Positions 1 to 8,144 of a stretch of DNA of 26,771 nt are shown piece after piece (position 1 is the first letter of the stretch; each line of letters begins with the position of its first letter). This DNA comes from Hoskinsella mucinilytica. Lineage in GTDB: Bacteria > Bacillota_I > Bacilli_A > Erysipelotrichales > Erysipelotrichaceae. Both the position numbers and the translations under genes were made by a program. The notes beneath the pieces were generated by a model. It was given only the letters and a program-made list of their open reading frames with translations, had not been told where the DNA came from and did no database searches. The stretch spans positions 1 through 26,771 of the forward strand of contig NZ_JBEQZJ010000048.1 of assembly GCF_045223415.1 (NCBI RefSeq), written 5' to 3'.

Positions 1-40
1 TTCCTGTGCATTCCCTATCACAAAATGACGCATAATATGA

Positions 41-46
41 TATAAT
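41..46 (+). promoter_or_regulatory. Putative -10 box of the ABC exporter gene
   Basis: TATAAT is a perfect sigma-A -10 hexamer 28 bases before the ATG at 75. The -35 position at a 17-base spacing (18-23, TCACAA) matches poorly, so only the -10 is supported. An SD-like GGAAGG at 62-67 precedes the ATG by seven bases. Confidence 0.45.
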
Positions 47-74
47 GACCCGGTGTTGAAAGGAAGGTAAAAAA

Positions 75-1847
75 ATGGAAACAATGAAGAAATTCGTTCG
101 TTATTATAAACCGTACAAAACGGTATTTTTTCTGGATATGCTATGTGCATTGATCATCAGTGTGATCGATTTAGCATTTCCTCAGATTTTGAATTATTTA
201 AACAATACATTTTACATACAGCCAAAAGAAATGATCCTGAATAGCCTTTGGATATTAGGTGTTGGTTTATTATTCATGTATATCATTCGAGCATTATGTC
301 GATATTATGTTACCGCACAAGGACATATCATGGGTGCCAAAATGGAAAGTGATATGCGACAAGATTTATTCGATCAGTTTGAGCGACTCTCCTTTTCCTA
401 TTATGATCGAAACAATACAGGAGAAATGATGAGCAAGCTTGTATCCGATTTATTTGATATCTCTGAATTTGCACATCATGGACCTGAAAATGTATTTATC
501 TCTCTATTGAAGATTTTAGGTTCCTTTATTCTTTTGCTTTATATCCATGTACCGTTGACACTTATTTTAATTGGTGTGACGATCCTTATGCTGGTATTCA
601 GTTTATTACAAAATAAAAAAATGCAAGCAACCTTCATGGATAACAGAAAGAAAATTGCCGGCGTCAATGCCAGTTTACAGGATTCTCTTGCCGGAATTCG
701 TGTGGTCAAATCCTTTGCGAATGAGGACATCGAACGTGATAAGTTCTCTCATAGCAATCAATTATTCTTACAATCAAAAACCAATAATTACTATCGAATG
801 GGATTATTCCATGCAGGCAATAACTTTTTCCAGGGTATGTTATATGCTACCATATTAGTTGCCGGAGGGTATTTTATCGCAAATGGTTCCTTGGATCCTA
901 TCTCCCTTGCAACTTACGCTTTATATATCAACATCTTCGTTGCGCCAATTGAAGTGTTAGTAGAATTTACCGAGATGTTTCAAAAAGGATTCTCCGGTTT
1001 CAAACGCTTTTTAGAGGTTATAGAAACAAAACCTGATATCGTGGATTCACCAAATGCCACTCCTATCAAAGAAGTAGAAGGTGTCATTGATTATGAAGAT
1101 GTATGCTTTAGTTATAGTGATGATGAAACCGTATTGGATCATATCAATTTTCATATTGACGCAGGTAAATCAATCGCATTGGTAGGTCCAAGTGGTGGTG
1201 GGAAAACAACCATTTGTTCCTTACTTCCAAGATTTTATGATGTAAATAGCGGCAGTATTAAAATTGATGGAAAAGATGTCAGAGGGCTTTCTTTAGATAG
1301 TTTAAGGAAAGCGATTGGTATCGTACAACAAGATGTCTATCTATTCACAGGAAGCATCAAAGAAAATATCGCCTATGGTAAACCAGGGGCTCATGATGAT
1401 GAAATCATAGAAGCTGCGAAAAAAGCCAATATTCATGATTTTATCATATCACTTCCGGATGGTTATGATACCTATGTAGGGGAGCGTGGAACTCGCTTAA
1501 GTGGTGGTCAAAAACAAAGAATTTCCATCGCACGAGTCTTTCTGAAAGACCCTAAGATTTTGATTTTAGATGAAGCAACCAGTGCCTTAGATAATGAAAG
1601 TGAACGTCATATCCAAAAGAGTTTGGAAGAGTTGGCTAAGAATCGAACAAGCATTACCATTGCACATCGTTTATCTACCATCCGAAATGCTGATGAAATC
1701 ATCGTTATTAGCGAAAACGGTATGGAAGAGCGTGGAAGTCATGAAGCCTTAATGGAAAAGAATGGTGTCTATGCTAAGTATTATAATTTACAATTTGATG
1801 GTTTGGATTTTGATGAACAAACCAAAGAAATCATACATCGCAAATAA
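75..1847 (+). CDS. ABC exporter, fused membrane and ATP-binding domains (MsbA/multidrug type)
   Basis: Half-transporter of 590 residues, expected to work as a dimer in the cytoplasmic membrane and export a hydrophobic substrate that cannot be named from sequence. Residues about 1-310 form the six-helix membrane domain and about 335-575 the nucleotide-binding domain. The ATPase motifs are intact: Walker A GPSGGGKT near 371, signature LSGGQKQR near 475, Walker B ILILDEATSALD near 495 with catalytic Glu, and the switch His in AHRLST near 531. With all catalytic residues present, a homodimer is plausible, unlike the degenerate pair at 22346-25856. The ATG at 75 has GGAAGG seven bases upstream. 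The gene appears to be a single transcription unit ending at the terminator just after its stop. Family confidence is high; substrate unknown. Confidence 0.93.
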   Translation: METMKKFVRYYKPYKTVFFLDMLCALIISVIDLAFPQILNYLNNTFYIQPKEMILNSLWILGVGLLFMYIIRALCRYYVTAQGHIMGAKMESDMRQDLFDQFERLSFSYYDRNNTGEMMSKLVSDLFDISEFAHHGPENVFISLLKILGSFILLLYIHVPLTLILIGVTILMLVFSLLQNKKMQATFMDNRKKIAGVNASLQDSLAGIRVVKSFANEDIERDKFSHSNQLFLQSKTNNYYRMGLFHAGNNFFQGMLYATILVAGGYFIANGSLDPISLATYALYINIFVAPIEVLVEFTEMFQKGFSGFKRFLEVIETKPDIVDSPNATPIKEVEGVIDYEDVCFSYSDDETVLDHINFHIDAGKSIALVGPSGGGKTTICSLLPRFYDVNSGSIKIDGKDVRGLSLDSLRKAIGIVQQDVYLFTGSIKENIAYGKPGAHDDEIIEAAKKANIHDFIISLPDGYDTYVGERGTRLSGGQKQRISIARVFLKDPKILILDEATSALDNESERHIQKSLEELAKNRTSITIAHRLSTIRNADEIIVISENGMEERGSHEALMEKNGVYAKYYNLQFDGLDFDEQTKEIIHRK

Positions 1848-1872
1848 AAACTACCAAATCGGTAGTTTTTTT
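1845..1872. terminator. Bidirectional intrinsic terminator between convergent genes
   Basis: A CTACC/GGTAG hairpin with a short AAATC loop is flanked by an A run on the left and a T run on the right. It can therefore end the plus-strand ABC gene and the minus-strand gene at 1878-3101. Confidence 0.85.
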
Positions 1873-1877
1873 CTGAT

Positions 1878-3101
1878 TTAGCTTTTCGCATCTTCTTCAT
1901 TGACCTGTTGATGCTCCACCATCATGCTCCATTCCTTCATTTGATCTAAATCTTCTTTATCATGAACGATGATTTCCAATAACAACATCTCCTTCCCTGA
2001 AAGATATTGGACCGCAATACTGTAATAATCTTCTATTTCCTGTATGAATCCCTTTGCATGATAACGAAGATTTTCAATATCATAGGCTTCATCACAAAGG
2101 AAGCTTTCCGCAAACGTCGCATCCTCTTCAAATTCATAGGCATTGGCACGGATCATCCATTTCCAAGCCTCATCATTTTTTTGATAAGGTGCCATAAAAT
2201 GAAGAGTCTGTGTTTTTTCATCATAACCTTGTTCACTACATCCATCTACCAAAATACGCCAATTGCCAAAAGGATAATGAACCATCTGTCTTCGATAACC
2301 GATATCCAAATGATCTTCCATTTCTATTCCATGTTGAATCAATACTTCCCGATCGATCGCTTCACATAATTCATGGTAAGCTTTCATTGGTAATGGCAAT
2401 GTATGATCTTTTTCATATGCTGCTTCTATATAATCTATGATTTTATTTGCTATGGAATCACTGTATTCATTCATGCTACTATAAGTGAAATAGCATTCTT
2501 TCCATAATAGAGATAAGGCGCAACTACGATAATAGGTTGCTTTGAAATCAAGATCATTCCAAATAAAGAAACGTTCAGCCAATGATTCTATGTCTAAGTT
2601 TGTAAAATCCTCAATAGAGATATACCCCATAGGCGTAACAACATATCCTTCTTTTCCGATTGGTTGATAGTAATCCATCGGCCAACTGATACAAAGATTT
2701 TTCATATCTCCATGATGCTCACCAACATATCCTGCAATATCTTTTAACCATTGATAAAAATATCGATATTTTAGATTTTCAAAATCACGTTCCTCATAGT
2801 ATCTTGTTGGATCACCAACTTCAAAAGAAATCGGACTATTCTTTATGATCTCATCAAAAAAGGTACAGACAAAAGCATGAAAACCGGGACCTGCTACATT
2901 TGTTTGCGCAACAATACTAACAAAACAACCCTCATAACTGCATTCGATATAACCTTCAGGGCAAATATCCATCATCAATGTCATATCATAATCTTCAATA
3001 TGTACCTTGCTTTGTTCACAAACCGATTTTAAATATTCACTAAAGACCTCACGATCCTTTTCTTTTTCTAATGTACCTTCTAAAACCACTTCAATTGACA
3101 T
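1878..3101 (-). CDS. Hypothetical protein, 407 residues, family not recognised
   Basis: I do not recognise this protein. It is acidic and rich in Tyr, Trp, Asp and Glu, with no signal peptide and no clear membrane segment, so it is probably cytoplasmic. I see no nucleotide-binding or catalytic motif. The ATG at 3101 has a strong GAGGAGG seven bases upstream, so the start is secure. The gene starts only 39 bases after the stop of the upstream lipoprotein gene, and a terminator hairpin fills most of that gap. Its expression probably depends on read-through from the alaX-lipoprotein unit. No separate promoter fits in the gap, though one inside the lipoprotein gene is possible. It ends in the shared terminator at 1845-1872. 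The open frame and SD make it a real gene; its function is unknown. Confidence 0.85.
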   Translation of the reverse strand: MSIEVVLEGTLEKEKDREVFSEYLKSVCEQSKVHIEDYDMTLMMDICPEGYIECSYEGCFVSIVAQTNVAGPGFHAFVCTFFDEIIKNSPISFEVGDPTRYYEERDFENLKYRYFYQWLKDIAGYVGEHHGDMKNLCISWPMDYYQPIGKEGYVVTPMGYISIEDFTNLDIESLAERFFIWNDLDFKATYYRSCALSLLWKECYFTYSSMNEYSDSIANKIIDYIEAAYEKDHTLPLPMKAYHELCEAIDREVLIQHGIEMEDHLDIGYRRQMVHYPFGNWRILVDGCSEQGYDEKTQTLHFMAPYQKNDEAWKWMIRANAYEFEEDATFAESFLCDEAYDIENLRYHAKGFIQEIEDYYSIAVQYLSGKEMLLLEIIVHDKEDLDQMKEWSMMVEHQQVNEEDAKS

Positions 3102-3114
3102 ATATGTTCCTCCT

Positions 3115-3141
3115 CTAAAAAGGGACTGTTATTCAGTCCCT
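3115..3141 (-). terminator. Intercistronic terminator/attenuator hairpin
   Basis: Minus-strand hairpin AGGGACTG / CAGTCCCT with a five-base loop, followed by TTTTT. Its 5' arm begins within the stop codon of the lipoprotein gene, and the T run ends just before the SD of the next gene, so it can end or attenuate transcription between the two. Confidence 0.75.
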
Positions 3142-3833
3142 TACTCTACTGCTAATACTCGATAAACCTCTTTCGGATTGCCTTCCTGTGTATATGCTTT
3201 TTTATAATCAATGCTTGCATCATAATCATAGTCATATATCCGAATGACCGTCACCGTCATACTTGTTTTCAATTTTTCTACAGGTACCTTTGTTTCTGCA
3301 TAAGTTACCTTTAAATCTATCTCATACCCTTCTACAGGTTGTTGAAGATACATGAATCCTTGCGCTTCCTTTGTTGAAATAACTTGTACATCGCTTACTT
3401 CAGGCAAGCTTTTCTTATTGTATTCATTTACAATCGTAGGATAGTTTCCATAATAATAGGAAGTAGCATATTCTTCAAAAGCACCGATATATGGGGTTGG
3501 TATAAAAGCCAGTCCACCCATATCACTTTGACTTTTTTTATTGGATAACGTGAAGAAATCATAAGCAAAGCTGACGGCAACCTGTCGTGCCTCCTCTTCC
3601 AAATCCTGATTTTCTAAAGCCGCACTAAGTTTGTTATATGCTTTGATTTGTGCCTCAGTAGGATTTAATGGTTCCACGTACTGATCATTTGCCACCATTG
3701 CTGTTTTTGTTTCATTTGTCTCATTCTCCGTCTTTTTGTCCTGATCTGATGCGGAATCATTCGAACATGCGGACATTGTAAATGTCATCATAAGCAGTGA
3801 CAATACCATCATGCTTTTTCTAAACAATTTCAT
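3141..3833 (-). CDS. Putative secreted lipoprotein, function unknown
   Basis: Residues 1-23 are a lipoprotein signal peptide: basic MKLFRKS, a hydrophobic Met/Leu core, then MSAC with Cys23 as the lipidation site. A short Asn/Ser/Asp/Lys/Glu/Thr linker follows (about 24-50), as in surface-anchored lipoproteins. The remaining 180 residues are a soluble domain with helical and beta-rich stretches that I cannot assign. Expected location is the outer face of the cytoplasmic membrane. GGAGG lies upstream of the ATG at 3833, and the gene follows alaX by 19 bases, so the two are probably co-transcribed. That pairing gives no obvious functional clue. The terminator hairpin overlapping its stop codon suggests most transcripts end here. 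Confidence 0.85.
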   Translation of the reverse strand: MKLFRKSMMVLSLLMMTFTMSACSNDSASDQDKKTENETNETKTAMVANDQYVEPLNPTEAQIKAYNKLSAALENQDLEEEARQVAVSFAYDFFTLSNKKSQSDMGGLAFIPTPYIGAFEEYATSYYYGNYPTIVNEYNKKSLPEVSDVQVISTKEAQGFMYLQQPVEGYEIDLKVTYAETKVPVEKLKTSMTVTVIRIYDYDYDASIDYKKAYTQEGNPKEVYRVLAVE

Positions 3834-3852
3834 CCTATACCTCCAAATACCT

Positions 3853-5016
3853 TTAAAACTTCATTTGTTTAACGTAATCAACGATACCTTCACGATACAA
3901 TCCGCCACCTTGGCTGATTTCTTTGTTTCCTCCACCTTTTAGATGGTATTCTTCGGCTATCTTGTCAAAGACCTCTTTCACATCAAAATCAATTTCCGGG
4001 TGGCTTGCGACTACAACTTGAACATTATCGTAGATCTTCGCAATAAACACAACTGCTTTTTTATCTTCTTTTGTGACATACTGTGCAAGACTTGCCAATG
4101 ATTTTTGATCGATATCATCAAAGAATTCCACAATCACACGTTCTTCTCTTGTCGCCAGTTCTCGAGCAAGCATTTTATCATATTTCTGTTTCCATACAAC
4201 CAAATCACGATTCAATTGTTTCACTTCATTCAACAAACGATTCACACCTGTATTGACATAAATATGGCTTACCGCAAGCTGTGTACTTGCTTCATCCAAT
4301 ACCTTATAACGTTTCTTCATACCATCTAGCATTTGATCTCCAACCGTATAACGGATCTTATATCCTTTTGTTGTTTTTTCAAATCCGGTAATGAATAGCA
4401 TTTGCAAATAACGAAGACTTGGAACATGCATACACCCACATAAGTTATAATCCAATGCACCGATCTTAACGACACGAATATCATCATCCATATGAGGAAT
4501 CAATTCTTCCTTAGATACAAATTGTTGCGCCTCATTATAACTTGGATATGTTGCTGTCACATCCAGATCATCACGAATTAGACCATTGCATAACACCTCT
4601 AATTCAAAGGCTTTTTTATCATCGAATTCTTTTAAGTCAAATTCAATATCATTTTCTTCATCACCGACATGATGAGCCAATGTTTTTACCTTATATACAT
4701 TACCAAGCACTGCACTGATCAAATGTTGTGCGGTATGCACCTGACATTTACGAAAACGCTCATGCAGGTTCACGCTCATAAATACATTACCCTCTAATTT
4801 GGTATCCAATAGATGCCATAATTCTCCATCTTCAGATTTTAAAGCCTCTACATAATGATTATCGATCATACCGATATCACTCTGCATGCCTCCACTTTCC
4901 TTAAAGAAAATCGTTTCTTTAAAGGCATGCCAATACATACCGTTTTCTTCTTTTACCTTTGTTACGACAGTACCAAGCTCTGTCTTAAAACAATTATCAT
5001 AAAGTTTATTGAACAT
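3853..5016 (-). CDS. AlaX-type alanyl-tRNA editing hydrolase with DHHA1 domain
   Basis: Free-standing relative of the AlaRS editing domain, expected to hydrolyse Ser or Gly mischarged on tRNA-Ala in the cytoplasm. Residues about 1-200 carry the fold and metal-site motifs: ETIFFKESGGMQSD near 34 (the family's FYPEGGGQxxD segment), His94 and His98 in HTAQH, and Cys193 and His197 in CGCMH. A coiled coil spans about 225-275, and a C-terminal DHHA1 domain ends with the GGG loops near 360-375. The length (387 residues) fits the long AlaX form. A GTG at 5022 is open in frame, but AAGGAAG would then lie one base away. The ATG at 5016 has it at seven bases, so I use that start. Followed by the lipoprotein gene after 19 bases. 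Confidence 0.88.
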   Translation of the reverse strand: MFNKLYDNCFKTELGTVVTKVKEENGMYWHAFKETIFFKESGGMQSDIGMIDNHYVEALKSEDGELWHLLDTKLEGNVFMSVNLHERFRKCQVHTAQHLISAVLGNVYKVKTLAHHVGDEENDIEFDLKEFDDKKAFELEVLCNGLIRDDLDVTATYPSYNEAQQFVSKEELIPHMDDDIRVVKIGALDYNLCGCMHVPSLRYLQMLFITGFEKTTKGYKIRYTVGDQMLDGMKKRYKVLDEASTQLAVSHIYVNTGVNRLLNEVKQLNRDLVVWKQKYDKMLARELATREERVIVEFFDDIDQKSLASLAQYVTKEDKKAVVFIAKIYDNVQVVVASHPEIDFDVKEVFDKIAEEYHLKGGGNKEISQGGGLYREGIVDYVKQMKF

Positions 5017-5071
5017 AATCACGCTTCCTTTCCAAATTTTATTTTCTTTTATTTTACCACATTTTACGTCT

Positions 5072-5086
5072 GTTTACATAGTAAAC
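5072..5086. promoter_or_regulatory. Perfect inverted repeat in the divergent alaX/methyltransferase gap
   Basis: GTTTAC and GTAAAC arms flank a three-base ATA centre. It lies about 56 bases upstream of the alaX start and about 96 upstream of the methyltransferase start, so it could be an operator for either. The binding protein is unknown. Confidence 0.35.
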
Positions 5087-5124
5087 TCATTAATTAATAT
5101 GTGAAATCATGTTATTTCATGCTC

Positions 5125-5153
5125 TTTTCATCTATAACAAAATCATGTATAAT
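5125..5153 (+). promoter_or_regulatory. Putative sigma-A promoter of the methyltransferase gene
   Basis: TTTTCA (5125-5130), a 17-base spacer and TATAAT (5148-5153) lie 30 bases before the ATG at 5183. The -10 is perfect; the -35 matches four of six. Confidence 0.6.
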
Positions 5154-5182
5154 GATATACGAGTTTAGTCAGGAGGAAGCAT

Positions 5183-6058
5183 ATGAATCAGGTAGCAGAC
5201 AATTGGAAGGATTATGAGTGTATTGATGCAGGGAATGGAGAAAAATTAGAAAGATGGAAGGATGTTATCCTACGTCGTCCTGATCCACAGGTAATCTGGC
5301 CAATGGAAAAGGAAGACCAAGTTTGGAAAACACCGCATGCTCATTATCATAGAAGTAAAAGCGGTGGCGGTAATTGGGAATATAAAAAGAAATTCAAAGA
5401 TAGCTGGACGATTCAATATCGTGAGCTTTGTTTCAAAGTATCTCCTACTGGCTTTAAACATACAGGCTTATTCCCTGAACAAGCCGCTAATTGGGACTTC
5501 ATGATGAAAAAAATAACGGAAGCTGATAGAGAAATTCGAGTGTTAAATCTATTTGCTTATACCGGAGGCGCAACCATGGCTTGCGCAAGTGCCGGAGCAA
5601 GTGAAGTGGTTCATGTAGATGCTAGTAAAGGAATGGTCAATTGGGCCAAAGATAATATGACACTATCCCATTTACAGGATAAAAAAATCAGATTCATCGT
5701 AGATGATGTATTGAAGTTTGTACAACGTGAAAAAAGAAGAGGTAGAACCTACCATGCCATCATCATGGATCCTCCAAGCTATGGACGTGGTCCAAATGGC
5801 GAAATATGGAAGATTGAAGAACAACTATATCCACTGGTAAATGCATGTATGGATATTCTTGATGAGAACCCATTGTTCTTTCTTATCAATTCTTATACCA
5901 CAGGATTTCCTGCTTCCGTCTTATATAATTTGATCAACGCAACCATCCTACGAAAACATCCAAATGGATATATTGAGGCTGGTGAAATCGGATTGCCTAT
6001 CACGAGAAGCCATACCACCCTACCATGTGGGATCTATGGAAGATGGGTTCAAAAATAA
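5183..6058 (+). CDS. Class I SAM-dependent RNA methyltransferase, RlmI/RlmK-like
   Basis: Rossmann-fold methyltransferase of 291 residues, probably acting on rRNA in the cytoplasm with S-adenosylmethionine as donor. The SAM-binding loop is LNLFAYTGGATMACASAGA (near 123-141), followed by the acidic strand end VVHVDAS. The catalytic-loop motif DPPSYGRG appears near 196, and a C-terminal segment ends ITRSHTTLPCGIYGRW. These are the features of the RlmI/RlmK-type Methyltrans_SAM family. It lacks the N-terminal PUA domain of true RlmI, so it is the short form and its target base is not predictable. The ATG at 5183 has AGGAGG six bases upstream. The gene stands alone, divergent from alaX, with its own promoter and terminator. 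Confidence 0.85.
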   Translation: MNQVADNWKDYECIDAGNGEKLERWKDVILRRPDPQVIWPMEKEDQVWKTPHAHYHRSKSGGGNWEYKKKFKDSWTIQYRELCFKVSPTGFKHTGLFPEQAANWDFMMKKITEADREIRVLNLFAYTGGATMACASAGASEVVHVDASKGMVNWAKDNMTLSHLQDKKIRFIVDDVLKFVQREKRRGRTYHAIIMDPPSYGRGPNGEIWKIEEQLYPLVNACMDILDENPLFFLINSYTTGFPASVLYNLINATILRKHPNGYIEAGEIGLPITRSHTTLPCGIYGRWVQK

Positions 6059-6066
6059 ATAACTAC

Positions 6067-6097
6067 GCAGGTATTTCTACCTGCTTTTATTTTGTTT
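6067..6097 (+). terminator. Intrinsic terminator after the methyltransferase gene
   Basis: GCAGGTA / TACCTGC hairpin with a four-base loop, followed by TTTTATTTTGTTT, eight bases after the stop codon. Confidence 0.9.
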
Positions 6098-6098
6098 A

Positions 6099-6330
6099 TT
6101 CCTCACTCAATGCTTCTACATTAAAGATAGTTCAGATACCTCTTTGTCATACCCGGATGTTATTCTAATGCTCATGTTTTTAATCTCATGTTATAATCCA
6201 GTGTAAATGCCATTTACGATTCTTGCATGTGGGTTTCCTTCATCATCAACACTAGTTTACTAGATGTTTGAATAAGGTTTTCTAAGTTCTTGAAGCTTCC
6301 TAGTTTTTATCTCAACTGCGGAAACAAAAG
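6099..6330. other. Gene-free stretch with a doubtful coding remnant
   Basis: About 230 bases between two convergent terminators with no usable open frame. In one minus-strand frame, about 22 codons between stops at 6191-6256 read TSVDDEGNPHARIVNGIYTGL. That faintly resembles the first strands of pyridoxamine-phosphate-oxidase-like proteins. It may be a decayed gene, but it may also be chance. I see no promoter or RNA here. Confidence 0.3.
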
Positions 6331-6357
6331 AAAAAAATAGGCACGTTCATGTGCCTA
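6331..6357 (-). terminator. Intrinsic terminator of the methionine operon
   Basis: Minus-strand hairpin TAGGCAC / GTGCCTA with a six-base loop, followed by seven T, 20 bases after the yitJ-like stop codon. Confidence 0.9.
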
Positions 6358-6377
6358 TGATTCTCTTATGATACTCA

Positions 6378-8144
6378 TCATATTTGTTGCTGAATATAGG
6401 AAACGATTTGTTCGATGATCTCCACACGATTAAATGGTGTGATCAAATAATATCCATCTATGATATCTTTGATATGATCTACGATAGCACAAGATATCTT
6501 TACTGCCAATGCACTGGCCTCTTGGCGGTTTTTCCCTTCATACAGTTGAATAATTTCATCATCCACGTCAATACCTGAAATTTCATTGTTCATATAAACG
6601 GCATTGCGATGGGAAACGATTGGAATGATACCTCCGAAGATCTTACCTTTTAATTCTTGTTTTGCGTATAAAAGGTTATCTAACGCTTGTTTGGAAAGAA
6701 CTGGCTGTGTCATAAAAGCACTTACTCCTTGTGCTTCCTTATGTTTGGCTTTTTCCAATTCCGCTTTAAAATTAGTAGCATTCACATTCAAAGCTGCACA
6801 AATCAAAAAAGGTTGGGCAAAGGTTGTTTGATTCAGATCATGAATAAAGCCTGCCAATAGCTGTGAATTAAAGTTAAAGACCCCTTTGATTTGTTTACGA
6901 TCCTCGGCGGGTATGGGATCTCCGGTTACTACCAGCACATTATGCACACCCTCAATGGATAACCCATATAACAAAGCTTTGGTTGCATTGATGTTACGAT
7001 CTCGACAGGTCATATGTGGGATAACGTTCATATGAAGCTCTCGATGTAGCTTACTGGCCAGTAAACTACTATCCGCACGTGCACGAGCTACAGGACAATC
7101 AGCAATCGTAATGGCATCTACACCGGCAGCTTTCAAATATTGGGCATTTTCCATAAATTTAGTGATATCGCAATTACTAGGTGGGTCAAATTCTACCGCA
7201 ATGATTTTTTCTCCACGTTTGATTTTTTGATGGAAGGCATCCTCATCTTTTCCTGCTATCCCTTGATCAATGTTGGGGGATTTCTGTAATTCTTTGATCT
7301 CTTGATTTTCTTCTAATGCTTTTTTGATTGCTTTGATATACTCCGGTGTAGTACCGCAACATCCTCCGATGATGGTAGCTCCATGCCCTACGATTTGTTT
7401 CATCTCATCGGCATAATAACTACGATTATCTCTGAAAAATGTTCGATTATGTAAAATGGTAGGATATCCGGAATTCGGCATGATACTGATGCGATGCTTT
7501 TTCACTGATGATCCCTGTAAGATACGATCAAGATGCATCGGTCCACAAATACAGTTCATACCGATCGCATCGACATCTACGCACGCATCCATGCTCTGTA
7601 GCAGTTTTTCACCACTGATTCCTTGTCGTGTATAGCCATCAGCACTAAGAGCAAAACTGGTTATGATATAACTATCAGGACATTTCTTTTTGATATAGGA
7701 ACAAAGATGTTTTAGTTCATCATCATTATAAAAGGTTTCAAACAGGAAGTTTTTTGCACCTAAGGATAGAAAAATATCTACAATTTCTTGATATTGATCA
7801 AACAAGGAGCGATCCTTTTGTTGTGCCAAAGGACCGATATCTGCGAATACTTCTCCATGAAATTCATCACTTACCTCTTTTGCCAAGAGATATCCCTGTT
7901 GAAGGATTGTATGAATTTCTTGTGTAGAAACATCTAAATTTTGATCATTAGCGGAAAACGTATTCGTCTTGATGGCATGACAACCAGCTTCAAAATATTG
8001 TTGATGAATTTTTTTCACACGGTCTGGATGGTAGATATTGGCGAGCTCACATGGTGCATCATCTTCATAGATGGACGCATAATAAGTTCCAAAAGCTCCA
8101 TCAAATAAATAATATCCTTGTTTCTGTATGATATCCTCTAACAT
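6378..8144 (-). CDS. yitJ: Bifunctional homocysteine S-methyltransferase / methylene-THF reductase (YitJ type)
   Basis: Fusion of 588 residues. Residues about 1-285 form a homocysteine-binding TIM barrel with the zinc cysteines: Cys198 in MNCICG, and Cys262 and Cys263 in GGCCGTTP. Residues about 300-588 form a flavin-dependent methylene-THF reductase barrel starting at IAVEFDPPSNCD. The reductase half makes 5-methyl-THF, the methyl donor for the MetH encoded just upstream. The N-terminal half resembles methyltransferases that use other donors such as S-methylmethionine, so its real donor here is uncertain. The ATG at 8144 lies inside the last codons of metH (seven-base overlap), with GGAGGT correctly spaced before it, which implies translational coupling. 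It is the last gene before the operon terminator. Confidence 0.9.
   Translation of the reverse strand: MLEDIIQKQGYYLFDGAFGTYYASIYEDDAPCELANIYHPDRVKKIHQQYFEAGCHAIKTNTFSANDQNLDVSTQEIHTILQQGYLLAKEVSDEFHGEVFADIGPLAQQKDRSLFDQYQEIVDIFLSLGAKNFLFETFYNDDELKHLCSYIKKKCPDSYIITSFALSADGYTRQGISGEKLLQSMDACVDVDAIGMNCICGPMHLDRILQGSSVKKHRISIMPNSGYPTILHNRTFFRDNRSYYADEMKQIVGHGATIIGGCCGTTPEYIKAIKKALEENQEIKELQKSPNIDQGIAGKDEDAFHQKIKRGEKIIAVEFDPPSNCDITKFMENAQYLKAAGVDAITIADCPVARARADSSLLASKLHRELHMNVIPHMTCRDRNINATKALLYGLSIEGVHNVLVVTGDPIPAEDRKQIKGVFNFNSQLLAGFIHDLNQTTFAQPFLICAALNVNATNFKAELEKAKHKEAQGVSAFMTQPVLSKQALDNLLYAKQELKGKIFGGIIPIVSHRNAVYMNNEISGIDVDDEIIQLYEGKNRQEASALAVKISCAIVDHIKDIIDGYYLITPFNRVEIIEQIVSYIQQQI

Noticed and set aside
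2007..2440. Plus-strand open frames inside the 1878-3101 gene
   Set aside because: They lack ribosome binding sites and are antisense shadows of a well-supported minus-strand gene.
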